Source: Pelobacter sp. UBA6093
GTDB taxonomy: Bacteria > Desulfobacterota > Desulfuromonadia > Desulfuromonadales > Syntrophotaleaceae
Direction of reading: 5' to 3'
NCBI GenBank assembly: GCA_002435955.1
Contig: DIWZ01000023.1
Span: 41,703-90,449, forward strand
Length of the DNA: 48,747 nt
A program made the position numbers and the translations under genes. This document shows, piece after piece, positions 41,626 to 48,747 of the stretch (positions within the stretch are counted from its first letter, which is position 1; each line of letters begins with the position of its first letter). The notes under the pieces were generated by a model. It saw only the letters and a program-made list of their open reading frames with translations, was not told the origin of the DNA and did not search any database.

Positions 41626-43305
41626 TTGCAATTCGTTGAAATTCTCATCAAAACCATTGGCGGATTGGGACTGTTTGTCCTGGGGATGAAGACCATGACC
41701 GAGGGGCTGCAGATGGCCGCCGGCCCCCGCATCAAAAAAATCCTCTGCGCCCTCTCGGCCAACCGCGTGATCGGCTGCGCAACAGGCACCCTGGTGACGG
41801 CCATGGTGCAATCGTCCTCGGCGACCACCGTCATGCTGATCGGTTTTGTCAGCGCCGGGCTGTTGACTCTGCATCAGGCCGTTGGCGTGATCCTGGGCGC
41901 CAATATCGGCACTACCGTAACCTCGCAGTTGATCGCCTTCAAGCTGTCGAGCCTGTCCCTGCCGGCCATCGCCCTGGGCGTGTCCATGCGATTTTTTGCC
42001 AAACAGAAAAAATACCGCTATGTGGGCGATGTCATCCTCGGGTTCGGTCTGCTGTTTTTGGGGATGGAGACCATGACCCAGGGACTCAAGCCCCTGCGCA
42101 CCGATCCGACCTTTCTGTCATTTTTTACCCGCTTCGATCCCAGCACCATGGGCGGCCTGCTTTTGTGCGTGCTGACCGGCGCGCTGTTAACCATGGCCGT
42201 GCAGTCATCCTCCGCAACCGTGGGCCTGACCATGACCATGGCGACACAGGGCCTGCTGACCTTCCCCGCCGCCATCGCCCTGATCCTGGGCGAAAACATC
42301 GGCACCACGATGACTGCCGAACTGGCTACCCTCGGCACCACCAACATCGATGCGCATCGGGCGGCACGTGCTCATACCCTGTTCAACGTCATCGGCGTGG
42401 GGATCATGGTGTTGATCTTTCCGCATTTTGTCGCTTTTGTCGATCGGGCGACCCTGTTTTTCATGCCGGGGGTGGGACCCGTCGATGCCGTGGTAAACGG
42501 CGAATACGTTAATATCGGACGTTACATGGCCAACGGCCACACGCTGTTCAATATTACCAACGCGCTGGTCTTCCTGATTTTCCTGCCGACCCTGGTCAAG
42601 GTTGCAATTAAGCTCTCACCGCACAAAAAAGAAACTCCTAACGCCGTCCCGATTCCCGAGTTCAACGATTATTTTGATGAATCGCCCATTGCGGCCCTGA
42701 CCCAGGTGCGCAGCGAGATTATCAAGATGGCCAAAACCGCGCGCAAAACCCTGGAGAACGTCATCCCGGCTATCAAGCATCGCGATCCCGACATGCTGAC
42801 CGGCTGGAAAGCCAAGGAAAAATGGCTCGATCAGACCCGCAAGGAAATCACTCATTACCTGATAAAGATCTACCAGCTGGAGATCAACGAGGAATCGGCC
42901 AGGGAAATCCACAGCTTTTTCCGCATGGCCAACAACATCGAAAAAATCGGGGATGCGGTGGAGCAGTTGGCGCACCTTTCGGAAAAATTGTTCCAGAACA
43001 AGCTGCTGTTTTCCGACCATTCCATCCAAGACCTGGAAGATATGTCACGGCGGGTGTTGGCCTTCCTGGATCTGATTATCGAACAGATTCAGGAACCTGA
43101 TGAGACGTTCATGCAGGAGGCGTACAGACACGAAACCGGCATCAATCTACAATTCAACAAAATGCGCATGCAAAAGATCCAGCGTTTGCAGGAACGCAAC
43201 TGTTCCATCGAGCCGGGGCTGTGGTACATTGACATCATGGCCTATCTTGAGCAAATCGGCGGCTATTGTTTCAATATCTCCCAGGCGATAACCGGCCAGA
43301 AATAG
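41626..43305 (+). CDS. Na+/phosphate cotransporter with PhoU-like tail
   Basis: A 559-residue NptA/PNaS-family protein. Two inverted membrane repeats each carry the QSSSAT signature (VQSSSATTVML and VQSSSATVGLT) and a GANIGTT/GENIGTT partner. A C-terminal cytoplasmic PhoU-like helical domain occupies about residues 350-559. It imports phosphate with Na+. The start is a TTG at 41626, supported by AAGGAG seven bases upstream; the next Met is 20 residues in and would cut the first helix. It stands between the c-di-GMP gene and the sigma-54 activator. Confidence 0.93.
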   Translation: MQFVEILIKTIGGLGLFVLGMKTMTEGLQMAAGPRIKKILCALSANRVIGCATGTLVTAMVQSSSATTVMLIGFVSAGLLTLHQAVGVILGANIGTTVTSQLIAFKLSSLSLPAIALGVSMRFFAKQKKYRYVGDVILGFGLLFLGMETMTQGLKPLRTDPTFLSFFTRFDPSTMGGLLLCVLTGALLTMAVQSSSATVGLTMTMATQGLLTFPAAIALILGENIGTTMTAELATLGTTNIDAHRAARAHTLFNVIGVGIMVLIFPHFVAFVDRATLFFMPGVGPVDAVVNGEYVNIGRYMANGHTLFNITNALVFLIFLPTLVKVAIKLSPHKKETPNAVPIPEFNDYFDESPIAALTQVRSEIIKMAKTARKTLENVIPAIKHRDPDMLTGWKAKEKWLDQTRKEITHYLIKIYQLEINEESAREIHSFFRMANNIEKIGDAVEQLAHLSEKLFQNKLLFSDHSIQDLEDMSRRVLAFLDLIIEQIQEPDETFMQEAYRHETGINLQFNKMRMQKIQRLQERNCSIEPGLWYIDIMAYLEQIGGYCFNISQAITGQK

Positions 43306-43354
43306 GAAAAGGTCATGAGGATCGGACAGATGTAGCGTCCAGGAGCGCATCGCG

Positions 43355-44743
43355 ATGAGTGGCAACAAGAGACGGACACCAACGGTTCATACCATGACCG
43401 AAGCGATCCTCGAGAGCATCTCGGACGGGGTTTTCACGGTGGATATGGAATGGCGCATCACGTCGTTCAACCGGGCCGCCGAAGAGATCACCGGGGTGTC
43501 GCGCAAGGAGGCGATAGGTCGACGCTGTTCGGAAGTATTTCGGTCCAGCATGTGCGGGGTCACTTGCGCGCTGCAACAGACCTTGAAGGCCGGCGCACCC
43601 ATCATCGGCAAATCCGGCTACATCATCAACGCGGATGGCGACCGCATTCCCATCAGTATTTCCACGGCGGTGTTGCGGGACGCCGACGCTCGCGTCATCG
43701 GCGGCGCGGAGACCTTTCGCGACCTTTCCGAGATCGAGGCGTTGCGCCAGGAACTCGGTGGCAAATACCGGGTTGGCGATTTGACCAGCCGCAGCCCCTT
43801 GGTGCAGCGCGTATTCGAGGTGCTGCCCGCCGTTGCCGCCAGTCCCAGCACGGTGGTAATTCTCGGCGAAACCGGGACCGGCAAGGAGTTGATGGCGCGC
43901 ACCATTCATGCCCTCAGCCCCCGCAAACGTGCCCCGTTTATCGCAGTCAATTGCGGCGCTCTACCCGATACGCTGCTGGAATCGGAACTGTTCGGCTACA
44001 AAGCCGGTGCGTTCACCGGCGCCAACAAGGACAAACCCGGCCGGTTTGCGTTGGCCAAGGGAGGCACCCTGTTCCTCGACGAGATCGGCGAAATAAGTCC
44101 CGCCCTCCAGGTCAGGTTGCTGCGCGTGCTGCAGGAAAGAACCTACGAGCCGCTGGGAGGCATCCGCTCCGAGAGTGCCGATGTGCGGATCGTCGTGGCC
44201 ACCAACAAGGATCTGGCCGGACAGGTCCGCCAGGGGCTGTTCCGCGAAGACCTCTACTATCGGGTGAATGTGGTGCGCATCGAACTGCCGCCGCTTCGCC
44301 GCCGCAAGGAAGACATCCCCCTGCTCGCAGACCAGTTCATCACCCGCTTCAACCGGTTACAGCAAAAATCGGTGCGGGGAATCAACGCCGAAGCCCTATC
44401 CCTGCTCATGGCACACGATTGGCCGGGCAACATCCGCGAACTGGAAAACGTGATCGAGCGAGCCTTCATCCTGTGCAGCGACGGGGAAATCGGCATCGCG
44501 CACCTGCCCGGGGAGTTGACGGCACACGGGGCGGTAGCGAACCAGGATACCGATATCCGCTCTGCCCACGAGATCCTCGACACCGAGGCCATCCGCGCCG
44601 CGCTCGAACGCAACGCCTTCAACCGCCTGGCGGCGGCGCGCGATCTCGGCATCCATAAGACCACGCTTTTCCGCAAGATGAAAAAGTTGGGCATGACCCT
44701 GCCCGAACAGGACGGGCGCGCCGGCCGCAAACCTCTACAGTAG
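43355..44743 (+). CDS. Sigma-54-dependent activator with N-terminal PAS domain
   Basis: A 462-residue NtrC-class activator without a receiver domain. The N-terminal PAS domain (about 12-125) holds a cysteine cluster, RCSEVFRSSMCGVTC (Cys58, 67, 71; CX8CX3C), which could bind a metal cluster or sense redox. The AAA+ domain has GETGTGKE (171-178), the sigma-54 contact loop GAFTGA (218-223), LFLDEIGE and the arginine-finger region. A Fis-type helix-turn-helix (about 424-446) ends the protein. It lies directly upstream of a consensus sigma-54 promoter and is the obvious activator of the NifX/MinD operon, as DVU2106 is for the Desulfovibrio ORP operons. GGAGCG precedes the ATG. Confidence 0.94.
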   Translation: MSGNKRRTPTVHTMTEAILESISDGVFTVDMEWRITSFNRAAEEITGVSRKEAIGRRCSEVFRSSMCGVTCALQQTLKAGAPIIGKSGYIINADGDRIPISISTAVLRDADARVIGGAETFRDLSEIEALRQELGGKYRVGDLTSRSPLVQRVFEVLPAVAASPSTVVILGETGTGKELMARTIHALSPRKRAPFIAVNCGALPDTLLESELFGYKAGAFTGANKDKPGRFALAKGGTLFLDEIGEISPALQVRLLRVLQERTYEPLGGIRSESADVRIVVATNKDLAGQVRQGLFREDLYYRVNVVRIELPPLRRRKEDIPLLADQFITRFNRLQQKSVRGINAEALSLLMAHDWPGNIRELENVIERAFILCSDGEIGIAHLPGELTAHGAVANQDTDIRSAHEILDTEAIRAALERNAFNRLAAARDLGIHKTTLFRKMKKLGMTLPEQDGRAGRKPLQ

Positions 44744-44772
44744 CACATCCGCACCAACCACCCCTGCTTAAG

Positions 44773-44790
44773 AGTAGCATAAACGCTACT
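44773..44790. promoter_or_regulatory. Probable activator-binding palindrome (UAS)
   Basis: AGTAGC-N6-GCTACT is a perfect inverted repeat 86 bases upstream of the -24/-12 promoter. This is the expected position for an enhancer site bound by the adjacent sigma-54 activator. Confidence 0.6.
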
Positions 44791-44876
44791 TCCAATCGTC
44801 CCAGCACCACCTCCACTCTCAACCTTTATCTTGTATATTTGCATACTTACGAGTTGTTGTGTCTAGGATTTTCCTC

Positions 44877-44892
44877 TGGCACTGCTCTTGCT
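44877..44892 (+). promoter_or_regulatory. Sigma-54 (-24/-12) promoter
   Basis: TGGCAC-N5-TTGCT matches the sigma-54 consensus at every conserved base, including GG and GC with correct spacing. Transcription would begin near 44903, about 35 bases before the first NifX-like gene. Confidence 0.9.
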
Positions 44893-44937
44893 CTATAAGA
44901 CAGTGTGAACGATGACCAGCCTCCAAGGACTCCTACC

Positions 44938-45564
44938 ATGAAGACAGCATTTGCACACTGGGACCATCGCATAGCACCGGTCTTCGACACCGCCCGGCAG
45001 ATTTACCTCATCGAAGCCGATTCCGGGCAGGTTGTCGAACAGACACAGGAAACGCTGCCGGGTGATTTGCCTTTTCGCAAGGTACTTCGACTTGTGGAGC
45101 TGGGGATCGACACCCTGGTTTGCGGTGCGATTTCCAGATCGATGCACGAACTGGTTGTCGCTCACGGGATCCGGGTGATCCCGTTCGTGGCAGGCGATCT
45201 GAGTGAGGTTATTGGAGCCTGGCTCGGTGGCAACCTGGAGAGCGATGCCTTTGCCATGCCGGGTTGCTGCGGACGCGGAGGATGGCGATTCAGACGGATG
45301 CAAAAGGCGCAGAGGGAGGAAACTACCATGAATCAAAGAGGACGTGGAACGGGTGCAGGAGCAGGACGCGGCATGGGTGCAGGAAGTGGCAGGGGGCAGG
45401 GTCAAGGTGGCCAAAGACCCGGGCGCATGGGCGGCCCGCTGGCGGCAGGACCCGGCGACTACTGCATTTGCCCGCAATGCGGTCAGAAGGAAACACACGA
45501 ACGCGGGGTGCCTTGCATCGAGCTCAAATGCTCGAAGTGCGGAGCCAGCATGGCAAGGCAATAG
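44938..45564 (+). CDS. NifX-like protein fused in frame to a Gly-rich zinc-ribbon protein
   Basis: A 208-residue open frame. Residues 1-115 are a NifX/dinitrogenase-cofactor-type domain (MKTAFAHWDHRIAPVFDTAR, IDTLVCGAISRSM). This is followed by MPGCCGRGG, a Gly/Arg-rich segment, and a C-terminal zinc ribbon (CICPQCGQK, GVPCIELKCSKCG). An internal ATG at 45328 has a strong GGGAGG ribosome site. The second part (78 residues, MNQRGRGTGAG onward) looks like a free-standing small protein of these loci. So either a fusion protein is made, or both the fusion and the separate zinc ribbon. The first ATG follows AAGGA and is the first gene after the sigma-54 promoter. Metal-cluster handling is inferred from the family. 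Confidence 0.85.
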   Translation: MKTAFAHWDHRIAPVFDTARQIYLIEADSGQVVEQTQETLPGDLPFRKVLRLVELGIDTLVCGAISRSMHELVVAHGIRVIPFVAGDLSEVIGAWLGGNLESDAFAMPGCCGRGGWRFRRMQKAQREETTMNQRGRGTGAGAGRGMGAGSGRGQGQGGQRPGRMGGPLAAGPGDYCICPQCGQKETHERGVPCIELKCSKCGASMARQ

Positions 45565-45575
45565 CCAACAATCCC

Positions 45576-45742
45576 CTAGTACCCTGTAACCCATAGGCTT
45601 TCGAGGGATTGCGTAGGGCTTTGACGTGTCAGTAAGGCGCGATTTCTTCTGCCTAGCCGTAGCTAAGCAGCTGAAATCGGAACGTAGCTGACGCGGCAAA
45701 GAACAAGCAAGGTGCGAAAGATTATGGGTTACAGGGTACTAG
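45576..45742. repeat. 167-bp palindromic MITE-like element
   Basis: Exact 20-base terminal inverted repeats, CTAGTACCCTGTAACCCATA at 45576-45595 and its complement at 45723-45742. The interior is also an imperfect palindrome (CTTTCG, GTCAG, CGATTTC segments pair) centred on TAGCCGTAGCTA. The same central motif (AGCCGTAGCT) recurs near 48708. There is no coding capacity. The element lies inside the sigma-54 operon, 11 bases after its first gene. Confidence 0.9.
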
Positions 45743-45745
45743 AAT

Positions 45746-45895
45746 AATGCTTTCGCAAAAACACAGAGGAAGGCTAAGCAAAAATTTCGTCCTGCAAAGC
45801 TTGGTGGTTTTTCAGGGGCGAAGGCATACATCTGCTATGTCGAGGTCCTGAAAAAACGCCGTAACGCCGTAGGGCGAACTTTTTGCGACGCCATC
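45746..45895. repeat. 150-bp palindromic MITE-like element, copy 2
   Basis: This repeats 3318-3467 with about 15 substitutions and no gaps. Ends read AATGCTTTCGCAAAAA and TTTTTGCGACGCCATC. It begins 3 bases after the preceding element and ends 5 bases before the ribosome-binding region of the DUF5320 gene. Confidence 0.85.
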
Positions 45896-45914
45896 AAGAA
45901 GGGAGGAACCTCTC

Positions 45915-46286
45915 ATGCCAAGAGGAGATGGAACAGGACCAAGGGGAATGGGAACAAAGACCGGACGCGCGGCTGGATTCTGCGCGGGGTTTGGACTGCC
46001 GGGATATGCAAATCCTGTCCCCGGCGGTAATTTCGCATTGGGCTGCGGCAGAGGTCGCGGTGCCTATCCCCATGGAGTCGGCGGTGGCCGCGGATGGCGC
46101 AACATGTTCTATGCCAGCGGCCTTCCGAGCTGGGCGCGCGGCGGTGGTTATGGAGCGCCCAACCAGAATCCCGATCCGGAAAGGGAAAAACAACTGCTCA
46201 AGAGGCAGGCCGAGGACCTGCAGTCGGAACTGGATGTGATCAAGAAGCGTCTCGCCGAGGTTGAAAGCGATACGGCAATGGAATAA
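45915..46286 (+). CDS. DUF5320 Gly-rich protein
   Basis: A 123-residue protein starting MPRGDGTGPRGMGTKTGRAAG, the DUF5320 hallmark, shown here to its first 20 residues as MPRGDGTGPRGMGTKTGRAA. Two Cys (FCAGF, LGCGRG) and many Gly/Arg lie in the first half. The C-terminal 35 residues form a coiled coil (KQLLKRQAEDLQSELDVIKK). The family regularly accompanies NifX-type and MinD-ferredoxin genes in anaerobes; its function is unknown. GGGAGG supports the ATG. It follows the two palindromic elements in the operon. Confidence 0.88.
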   Translation: MPRGDGTGPRGMGTKTGRAAGFCAGFGLPGYANPVPGGNFALGCGRGRGAYPHGVGGGRGWRNMFYASGLPSWARGGGYGAPNQNPDPEREKQLLKRQAEDLQSELDVIKKRLAEVESDTAME

Positions 46287-46312
46287 TGACCGCTCGAGGC
46301 AGGCCAACCAGA

Positions 46313-46346
46313 ACTGCCGCGCCGGCTTGAAATCCGGCGCGGCAGT
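46313..46346 (+). promoter_or_regulatory. Intra-operon hairpin
   Basis: ACTGCCGCGCCGG (46313-46325) pairs perfectly with CCGGCGCGGCAGT (46334-46346), loop 8 bases, no T run. It sits between the DUF5320 and NifX genes and may stabilise or attenuate the transcript. Confidence 0.6.
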
Positions 46347-46395
46347 GGCGCCTGTAAATTCACCATCAACCCAATGCAAACGGCAAGGAGGAAGA

Positions 46396-46758
46396 ATGAA
46401 AATCGCCTTCACAACCTCGGGCAACGAGCTCGCTGCTCCCCTGGATACCCGCTTCGGTCGGGCACCCAGATTCCTCATTTACGATCTGGAGGGTGAGACC
46501 CTCGAGCTGGTCAATAACCAGCAGAACCTGAACGCTGCCCAAGGCGCGGGGATCCAGTCGGCGGGCACCGCGGCCAGATCGGGTGCCCAGGCGCTGGTAT
46601 CCGGGCACTGCGGCCCGAAGGCATTTCGGGTGCTACAGGCCGCTGGCATCAGGGTGTTCTATTCCAATACGTCGACCGTGGCTGAAGCGCTCGATGCCTA
46701 CCGGCAGGGAACCCTCGTCGAGTCCAAAACAGCTGACGTCGATGGGCATTGGGAATGA
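46396..46758 (+). CDS. NifX/orange-protein-like cofactor-binding protein
   Basis: A 120-residue single-domain protein of the NifB/NifX/VnfX/orange-protein superfamily (MKIAFTTSGNELAAPLDTRFGRAPRF, cited to MKIAFTTSGNELAAPLDTRF; QALVSGHCGPKAFRVLQAAG). Such proteins bind Fe-Mo precursors or, in the ORP protein, a Mo-Cu-sulfide cluster. The single Cys in SGHCGP is a candidate contact. AAGGAGGAAGA gives a strong start at 46396. Together with the two ATPases downstream it forms the core of an ORP-like complex. Confidence 0.9.
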   Translation: MKIAFTTSGNELAAPLDTRFGRAPRFLIYDLEGETLELVNNQQNLNAAQGAGIQSAGTAARSGAQALVSGHCGPKAFRVLQAAGIRVFYSNTSTVAEALDAYRQGTLVESKTADVDGHWE

Positions 46759-46852
46759 CCATCGCTATGCAGACACCCGATCTTCCGCATGCCGTCGATC
46801 AGCAGGTTATGCTGCAGACGGACCGGACGGAATGCGGAACAGGAGGGATTCC

Positions 46853-47701
46853 ATGATTCTCGCTGTGGCTTCCGGCAAAGGCGGAACCGGCAAAACCACC
46901 GTGTCCGTCAACCTGGCACGCATGCTCGGCGCTAACGTGCAGCTATTGGATTGCGATGTGGAAGAGCCCAATGCCCACCTTTTTCTGCGGGCTGAACCGA
47001 ACGCACAGACCGTTGTCACGATCCCCGTTCCGCAGGTGGATGAGGGTCTTTGCGATGGCTGCGGCGCATGCGCCGAATTCTGCGAGTACCACGCAATCGT
47101 CTGTTTCGGCCCCACGCCGTTGATCTTTGCCGAGATGTGTCACGGATGCGGCGGCTGTGCCATGGTTTGTCCCCACAAGGCCATTACCGAAACCGACAAG
47201 CGCATCGGCATGGTCGAGACCGTGCAGGCACAGGATATCACCCTGATCCAGGGCCGTCTTGACATAGGGGTAGCCATGGCCCCGCCTTTGATCCGTGCGG
47301 TGAAGGCCCGCCTGCAAGACGGCATTCCCGCGATTCTGGACGCTCCGCCCGGCACCTCGTGCCCGGTGATCGCCACATTGCGGAGTTCGGATTTCGTTGT
47401 CCTTGTCACGGAGCCGACCCCCTTCGGGCTGCACGACCTCAAGCTCGCCGTAGAAATGGTGCGGGAACTCGGCATACCGTTCGGGGTTGTGGTCAACCGG
47501 TACGGGGTCGGTGACAATCGGGTGCATGCGTTCTGCAGCGAACAACAGATCCCCGTGCTGCTGGAAATCCCCGATGACCGGCGGATTGCGGAAGCCTGTT
47601 CCCGGGGGGAGTTGATCGTCGATGCGTTGCCGGAATACCGGGGGCTGTTCCAGAGCTTGATCGACAAAACCATGCATCGGCAAAAGGTCGGGATTGCCTG
47701 A
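46853..47701 (+). CDS. MinD-family ATPase with inserted 2[4Fe-4S] ferredoxin domain (first copy)
   Basis: A 282-residue SIMIBI ATPase. The deviant Walker A motif is SGKGGTGKTT (7-16) and the switch Asp lies in LLDCDVEEPN. A ferredoxin domain is inserted at residues 67-110, with CDGCGACAEFC and CHGCGGCAMVCP. The latter half has DAPPGTSCPV and the TEPTPFGLHDL switch region. These proteins are thought to couple ATP hydrolysis to cluster or electron transfer and match the paired ATPases DVU2103/2104 of the ORP locus. The first cluster motif lacks the usual Pro after the last Cys. AGGAGGG precedes the ATG at 46853. Confidence 0.93.
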   Translation: MILAVASGKGGTGKTTVSVNLARMLGANVQLLDCDVEEPNAHLFLRAEPNAQTVVTIPVPQVDEGLCDGCGACAEFCEYHAIVCFGPTPLIFAEMCHGCGGCAMVCPHKAITETDKRIGMVETVQAQDITLIQGRLDIGVAMAPPLIRAVKARLQDGIPAILDAPPGTSCPVIATLRSSDFVVLVTEPTPFGLHDLKLAVEMVRELGIPFGVVVNRYGVGDNRVHAFCSEQQIPVLLEIPDDRRIAEACSRGELIVDALPEYRGLFQSLIDKTMHRQKVGIA

Positions 47702-47763
47702 GTTATGGAGTCCGACTCATCCTTCCGGGCACCCGACGAGCACGGTGACAAGGAGCAAAAGAT

Positions 47764-48675
47764 ATGCAGGAGTTGGTAATCATCAGCGGTAAAGGCGGCA
47801 CGGGCAAGACCAGCGTGACAGCGTCCTTCGCGGTGCTGGCCCATCGACCGGTCATCGCCGATTGCGATGTGGATGCGGCGGATTTGCACTTGATCCTGTC
47901 ACCCCGGGTCAAACACCGCCACCCATTTCGGGCCGGACACGAGGCTGTTATCCGCGAGGAAAAGTGTAGTGGCTGCGGCGCATGCCTGACTTTTTGCCGC
48001 TTCGAGGCGGTGCGGATGAACGCCAAAGACGCGGGGAAGACGACTTTTTCCATCGATCCGGTGGCCTGCGAAGGGTGCGGCGTTTGTGTGCGATTCTGCC
48101 CGGAACGGGCCATCGATTTTCTCGAGAGACTTTGCGGCGAGTGGATGACTTCGGATACCCGCTGCGGCCCCATGGTGCATGCCCGGCTGGGCGTAGCCGC
48201 GGAAAATTCCGGCAAACTGGTCTCCACGGTCCGTCAGCAAGCCCGGCGGATCGCGGATGAGAGGGATCATCCTTTAATCATCGTTGACGGCCCGCCCGGG
48301 ATCGGCTGCCCGGTGATCGCCTCGGTGACCGGGGCAACCCTGGTACTGGCCGTCACGGAACCCACGGTATCCGGAGAGCACGACTTGCAAAGGGTTCTTT
48401 CCCTGACCCGGCACTTTCAGATTCCCACCGCGATTTGCGTGAATAAATGGGACATCAACCCTGTGATGACGGACCGCATCGAGGCTACGGCGCGCCAGGC
48501 CGGCGCGCGTATCGTCGGCCGTATCCGCTACGACCGCGCCGTTACCCGGGCCCAGATGGAGGAGAAGGCGGTGGTGGAAACAGACGCGCCCTGCGTCGAG
48601 GATATCAAAGCTATCTGGAGCCAACTAGGAGCCTGTCGGACTATCCCGGGCCGAAGCGAAAATTTGGAAGTTTGA
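47764..48675 (+). CDS. MinD-family ATPase with inserted 2[4Fe-4S] ferredoxin domain (second copy)
   Basis: A 303-residue paralogue of the preceding gene. Walker A is SGKGGTGKTS, the switch is ADCDVDAADL, and the ferredoxin insert has CSGCGACLTFC (68-78) and CEGCGVCVRFCP (102-113). DGPPGIGCPV and TEPTVSGEHDL follow. The two ATPases probably form a heterodimer. The last 15 residues (GACRTIPGRSENLEV) are encoded by the start of a dispersed palindromic repeat at 48627, so the native C-terminus has been replaced. AAGGAGCAAAAG precedes the ATG. Confidence 0.92.
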   Translation: MQELVIISGKGGTGKTSVTASFAVLAHRPVIADCDVDAADLHLILSPRVKHRHPFRAGHEAVIREEKCSGCGACLTFCRFEAVRMNAKDAGKTTFSIDPVACEGCGVCVRFCPERAIDFLERLCGEWMTSDTRCGPMVHARLGVAAENSGKLVSTVRQQARRIADERDHPLIIVDGPPGIGCPVIASVTGATLVLAVTEPTVSGEHDLQRVLSLTRHFQIPTAICVNKWDINPVMTDRIEATARQAGARIVGRIRYDRAVTRAQMEEKAVVETDAPCVEDIKAIWSQLGACRTIPGRSENLEV

Positions 48676-48747
48676 GAACAGATTTTAGCTCGTTTGAAGG
48701 TTCATAGCCGTAGCTATGGGCCGAAAAGGAGCTGAAATATGGGCCAA
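48627..48747. repeat. Palindromic repeat running off the window end
   Basis: It begins AGGAGCCTGTCGGACTAT, the inverted form of the repeat arm at 2-24, 18381-18400 and 20544-20566. It continues to a central palindrome, CATAGCCGTAGCTATG near 48703-48718, similar to the centre of the element at 45576-45742. The right half lies outside the window. Its first 49 bases overlap the end of the ATPase gene. Confidence 0.65.

Noticed and set aside
45743..45914. Short coding sequence between the NifX and DUF5320 genes
   Set aside because: The interval is almost entirely the 150-bp palindromic repeat found also at 3318-3467.

Overview
The window looks like a chromosomal segment of a GC-rich, Gram-negative, largely anaerobic deltaproteobacterium, most likely a desulfuromonad (Geobacter/Pelobacter/Desulfuromonas relatives). 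This placement is inferred from gene content: an anaerobe-type NifX/MinD-ferredoxin locus, a multiheme cytochrome, an FmdB-type zinc ribbon, abundant 4Fe-4S proteins, PAS-GGDEF-EAL signalling and dispersed palindromic repeats. No phage, transposase, rRNA or CRISPR array is visible. One tRNA-Arg(CCG) is present.

Layout. 1-3.5 kb: a small conserved ORF, then the divergent pair ilvC (long, class II ketol-acid reductoisomerase) and its LysR activator ilvY, followed by two palindromic repeat elements side by side. 3.5-7.4 kb (minus strand): a KamA/EpmB-like radical SAM enzyme, a heptanucleotide tandem array, a B12-binding-type radical SAM protein with an unusual cysteine spacing, a MauE/DoxX-like membrane protein, a rhodanese and SlyX. 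7.5-12.8 kb: a caa3-type cytochrome oxidase operon (Sco, subunits I, III, IV, II with a fused cytochrome c, heme O synthase). 13-16.6 kb: an Isf-like flavoprotein, an ArfB-like release factor, and a run of ACT-domain protein, peptide deformylase, cytidine deaminase and uridine phosphorylase. 16.6-26.5 kb: a membrane diguanylate cyclase, FmdB-like protein, a GcvH-like protein that has lost the lipoyl lysine, a TonB-like protein, convergent pta and ackA, a 2[4Fe-4S] ferredoxin, TatA, a zinc-ribbon/DUF3426 protein, hpt and a DUF1573 protein. 26.7-34.1 kb: an alternative complex III operon (monoheme cytochrome fused to a membrane domain, then ActA, ActB, ActC, ActD, ActF). 34.1-43.3 kb: tRNA-Arg, ferritin, a TPR lipoprotein overlapping PBP1b, a large PAS-GGDEF-EAL protein and a Na/Pi cotransporter. 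43.3-48.7 kb: a sigma-54 activator followed by a textbook -24/-12 promoter and a NifX / DUF5320 / NifX / MinD-ferredoxin / MinD-ferredoxin operon.

How the genes work together. Alternative complex III plus the caa3 oxidase would form a quinol to cytochrome c to oxygen chain, notable in an otherwise anaerobic gene background. Pta and AckA interconvert acetyl-CoA and acetate. The last operon resembles the sigma-54-controlled orange-protein (ORP) locus described in Desulfovibrio vulgaris. It is rearranged here into one collinear unit and has two palindromic mobile-element-like repeats inserted between its first and second genes.

The most unusual items are the ORP-like locus with its in-frame NifX/zinc-ribbon fusion, several families of palindromic repeats (one of which has rewritten the C-terminus of the last ATPase), the GcvH-like protein with Gln in place of the lipoyl Lys, and the variant alternative complex III.
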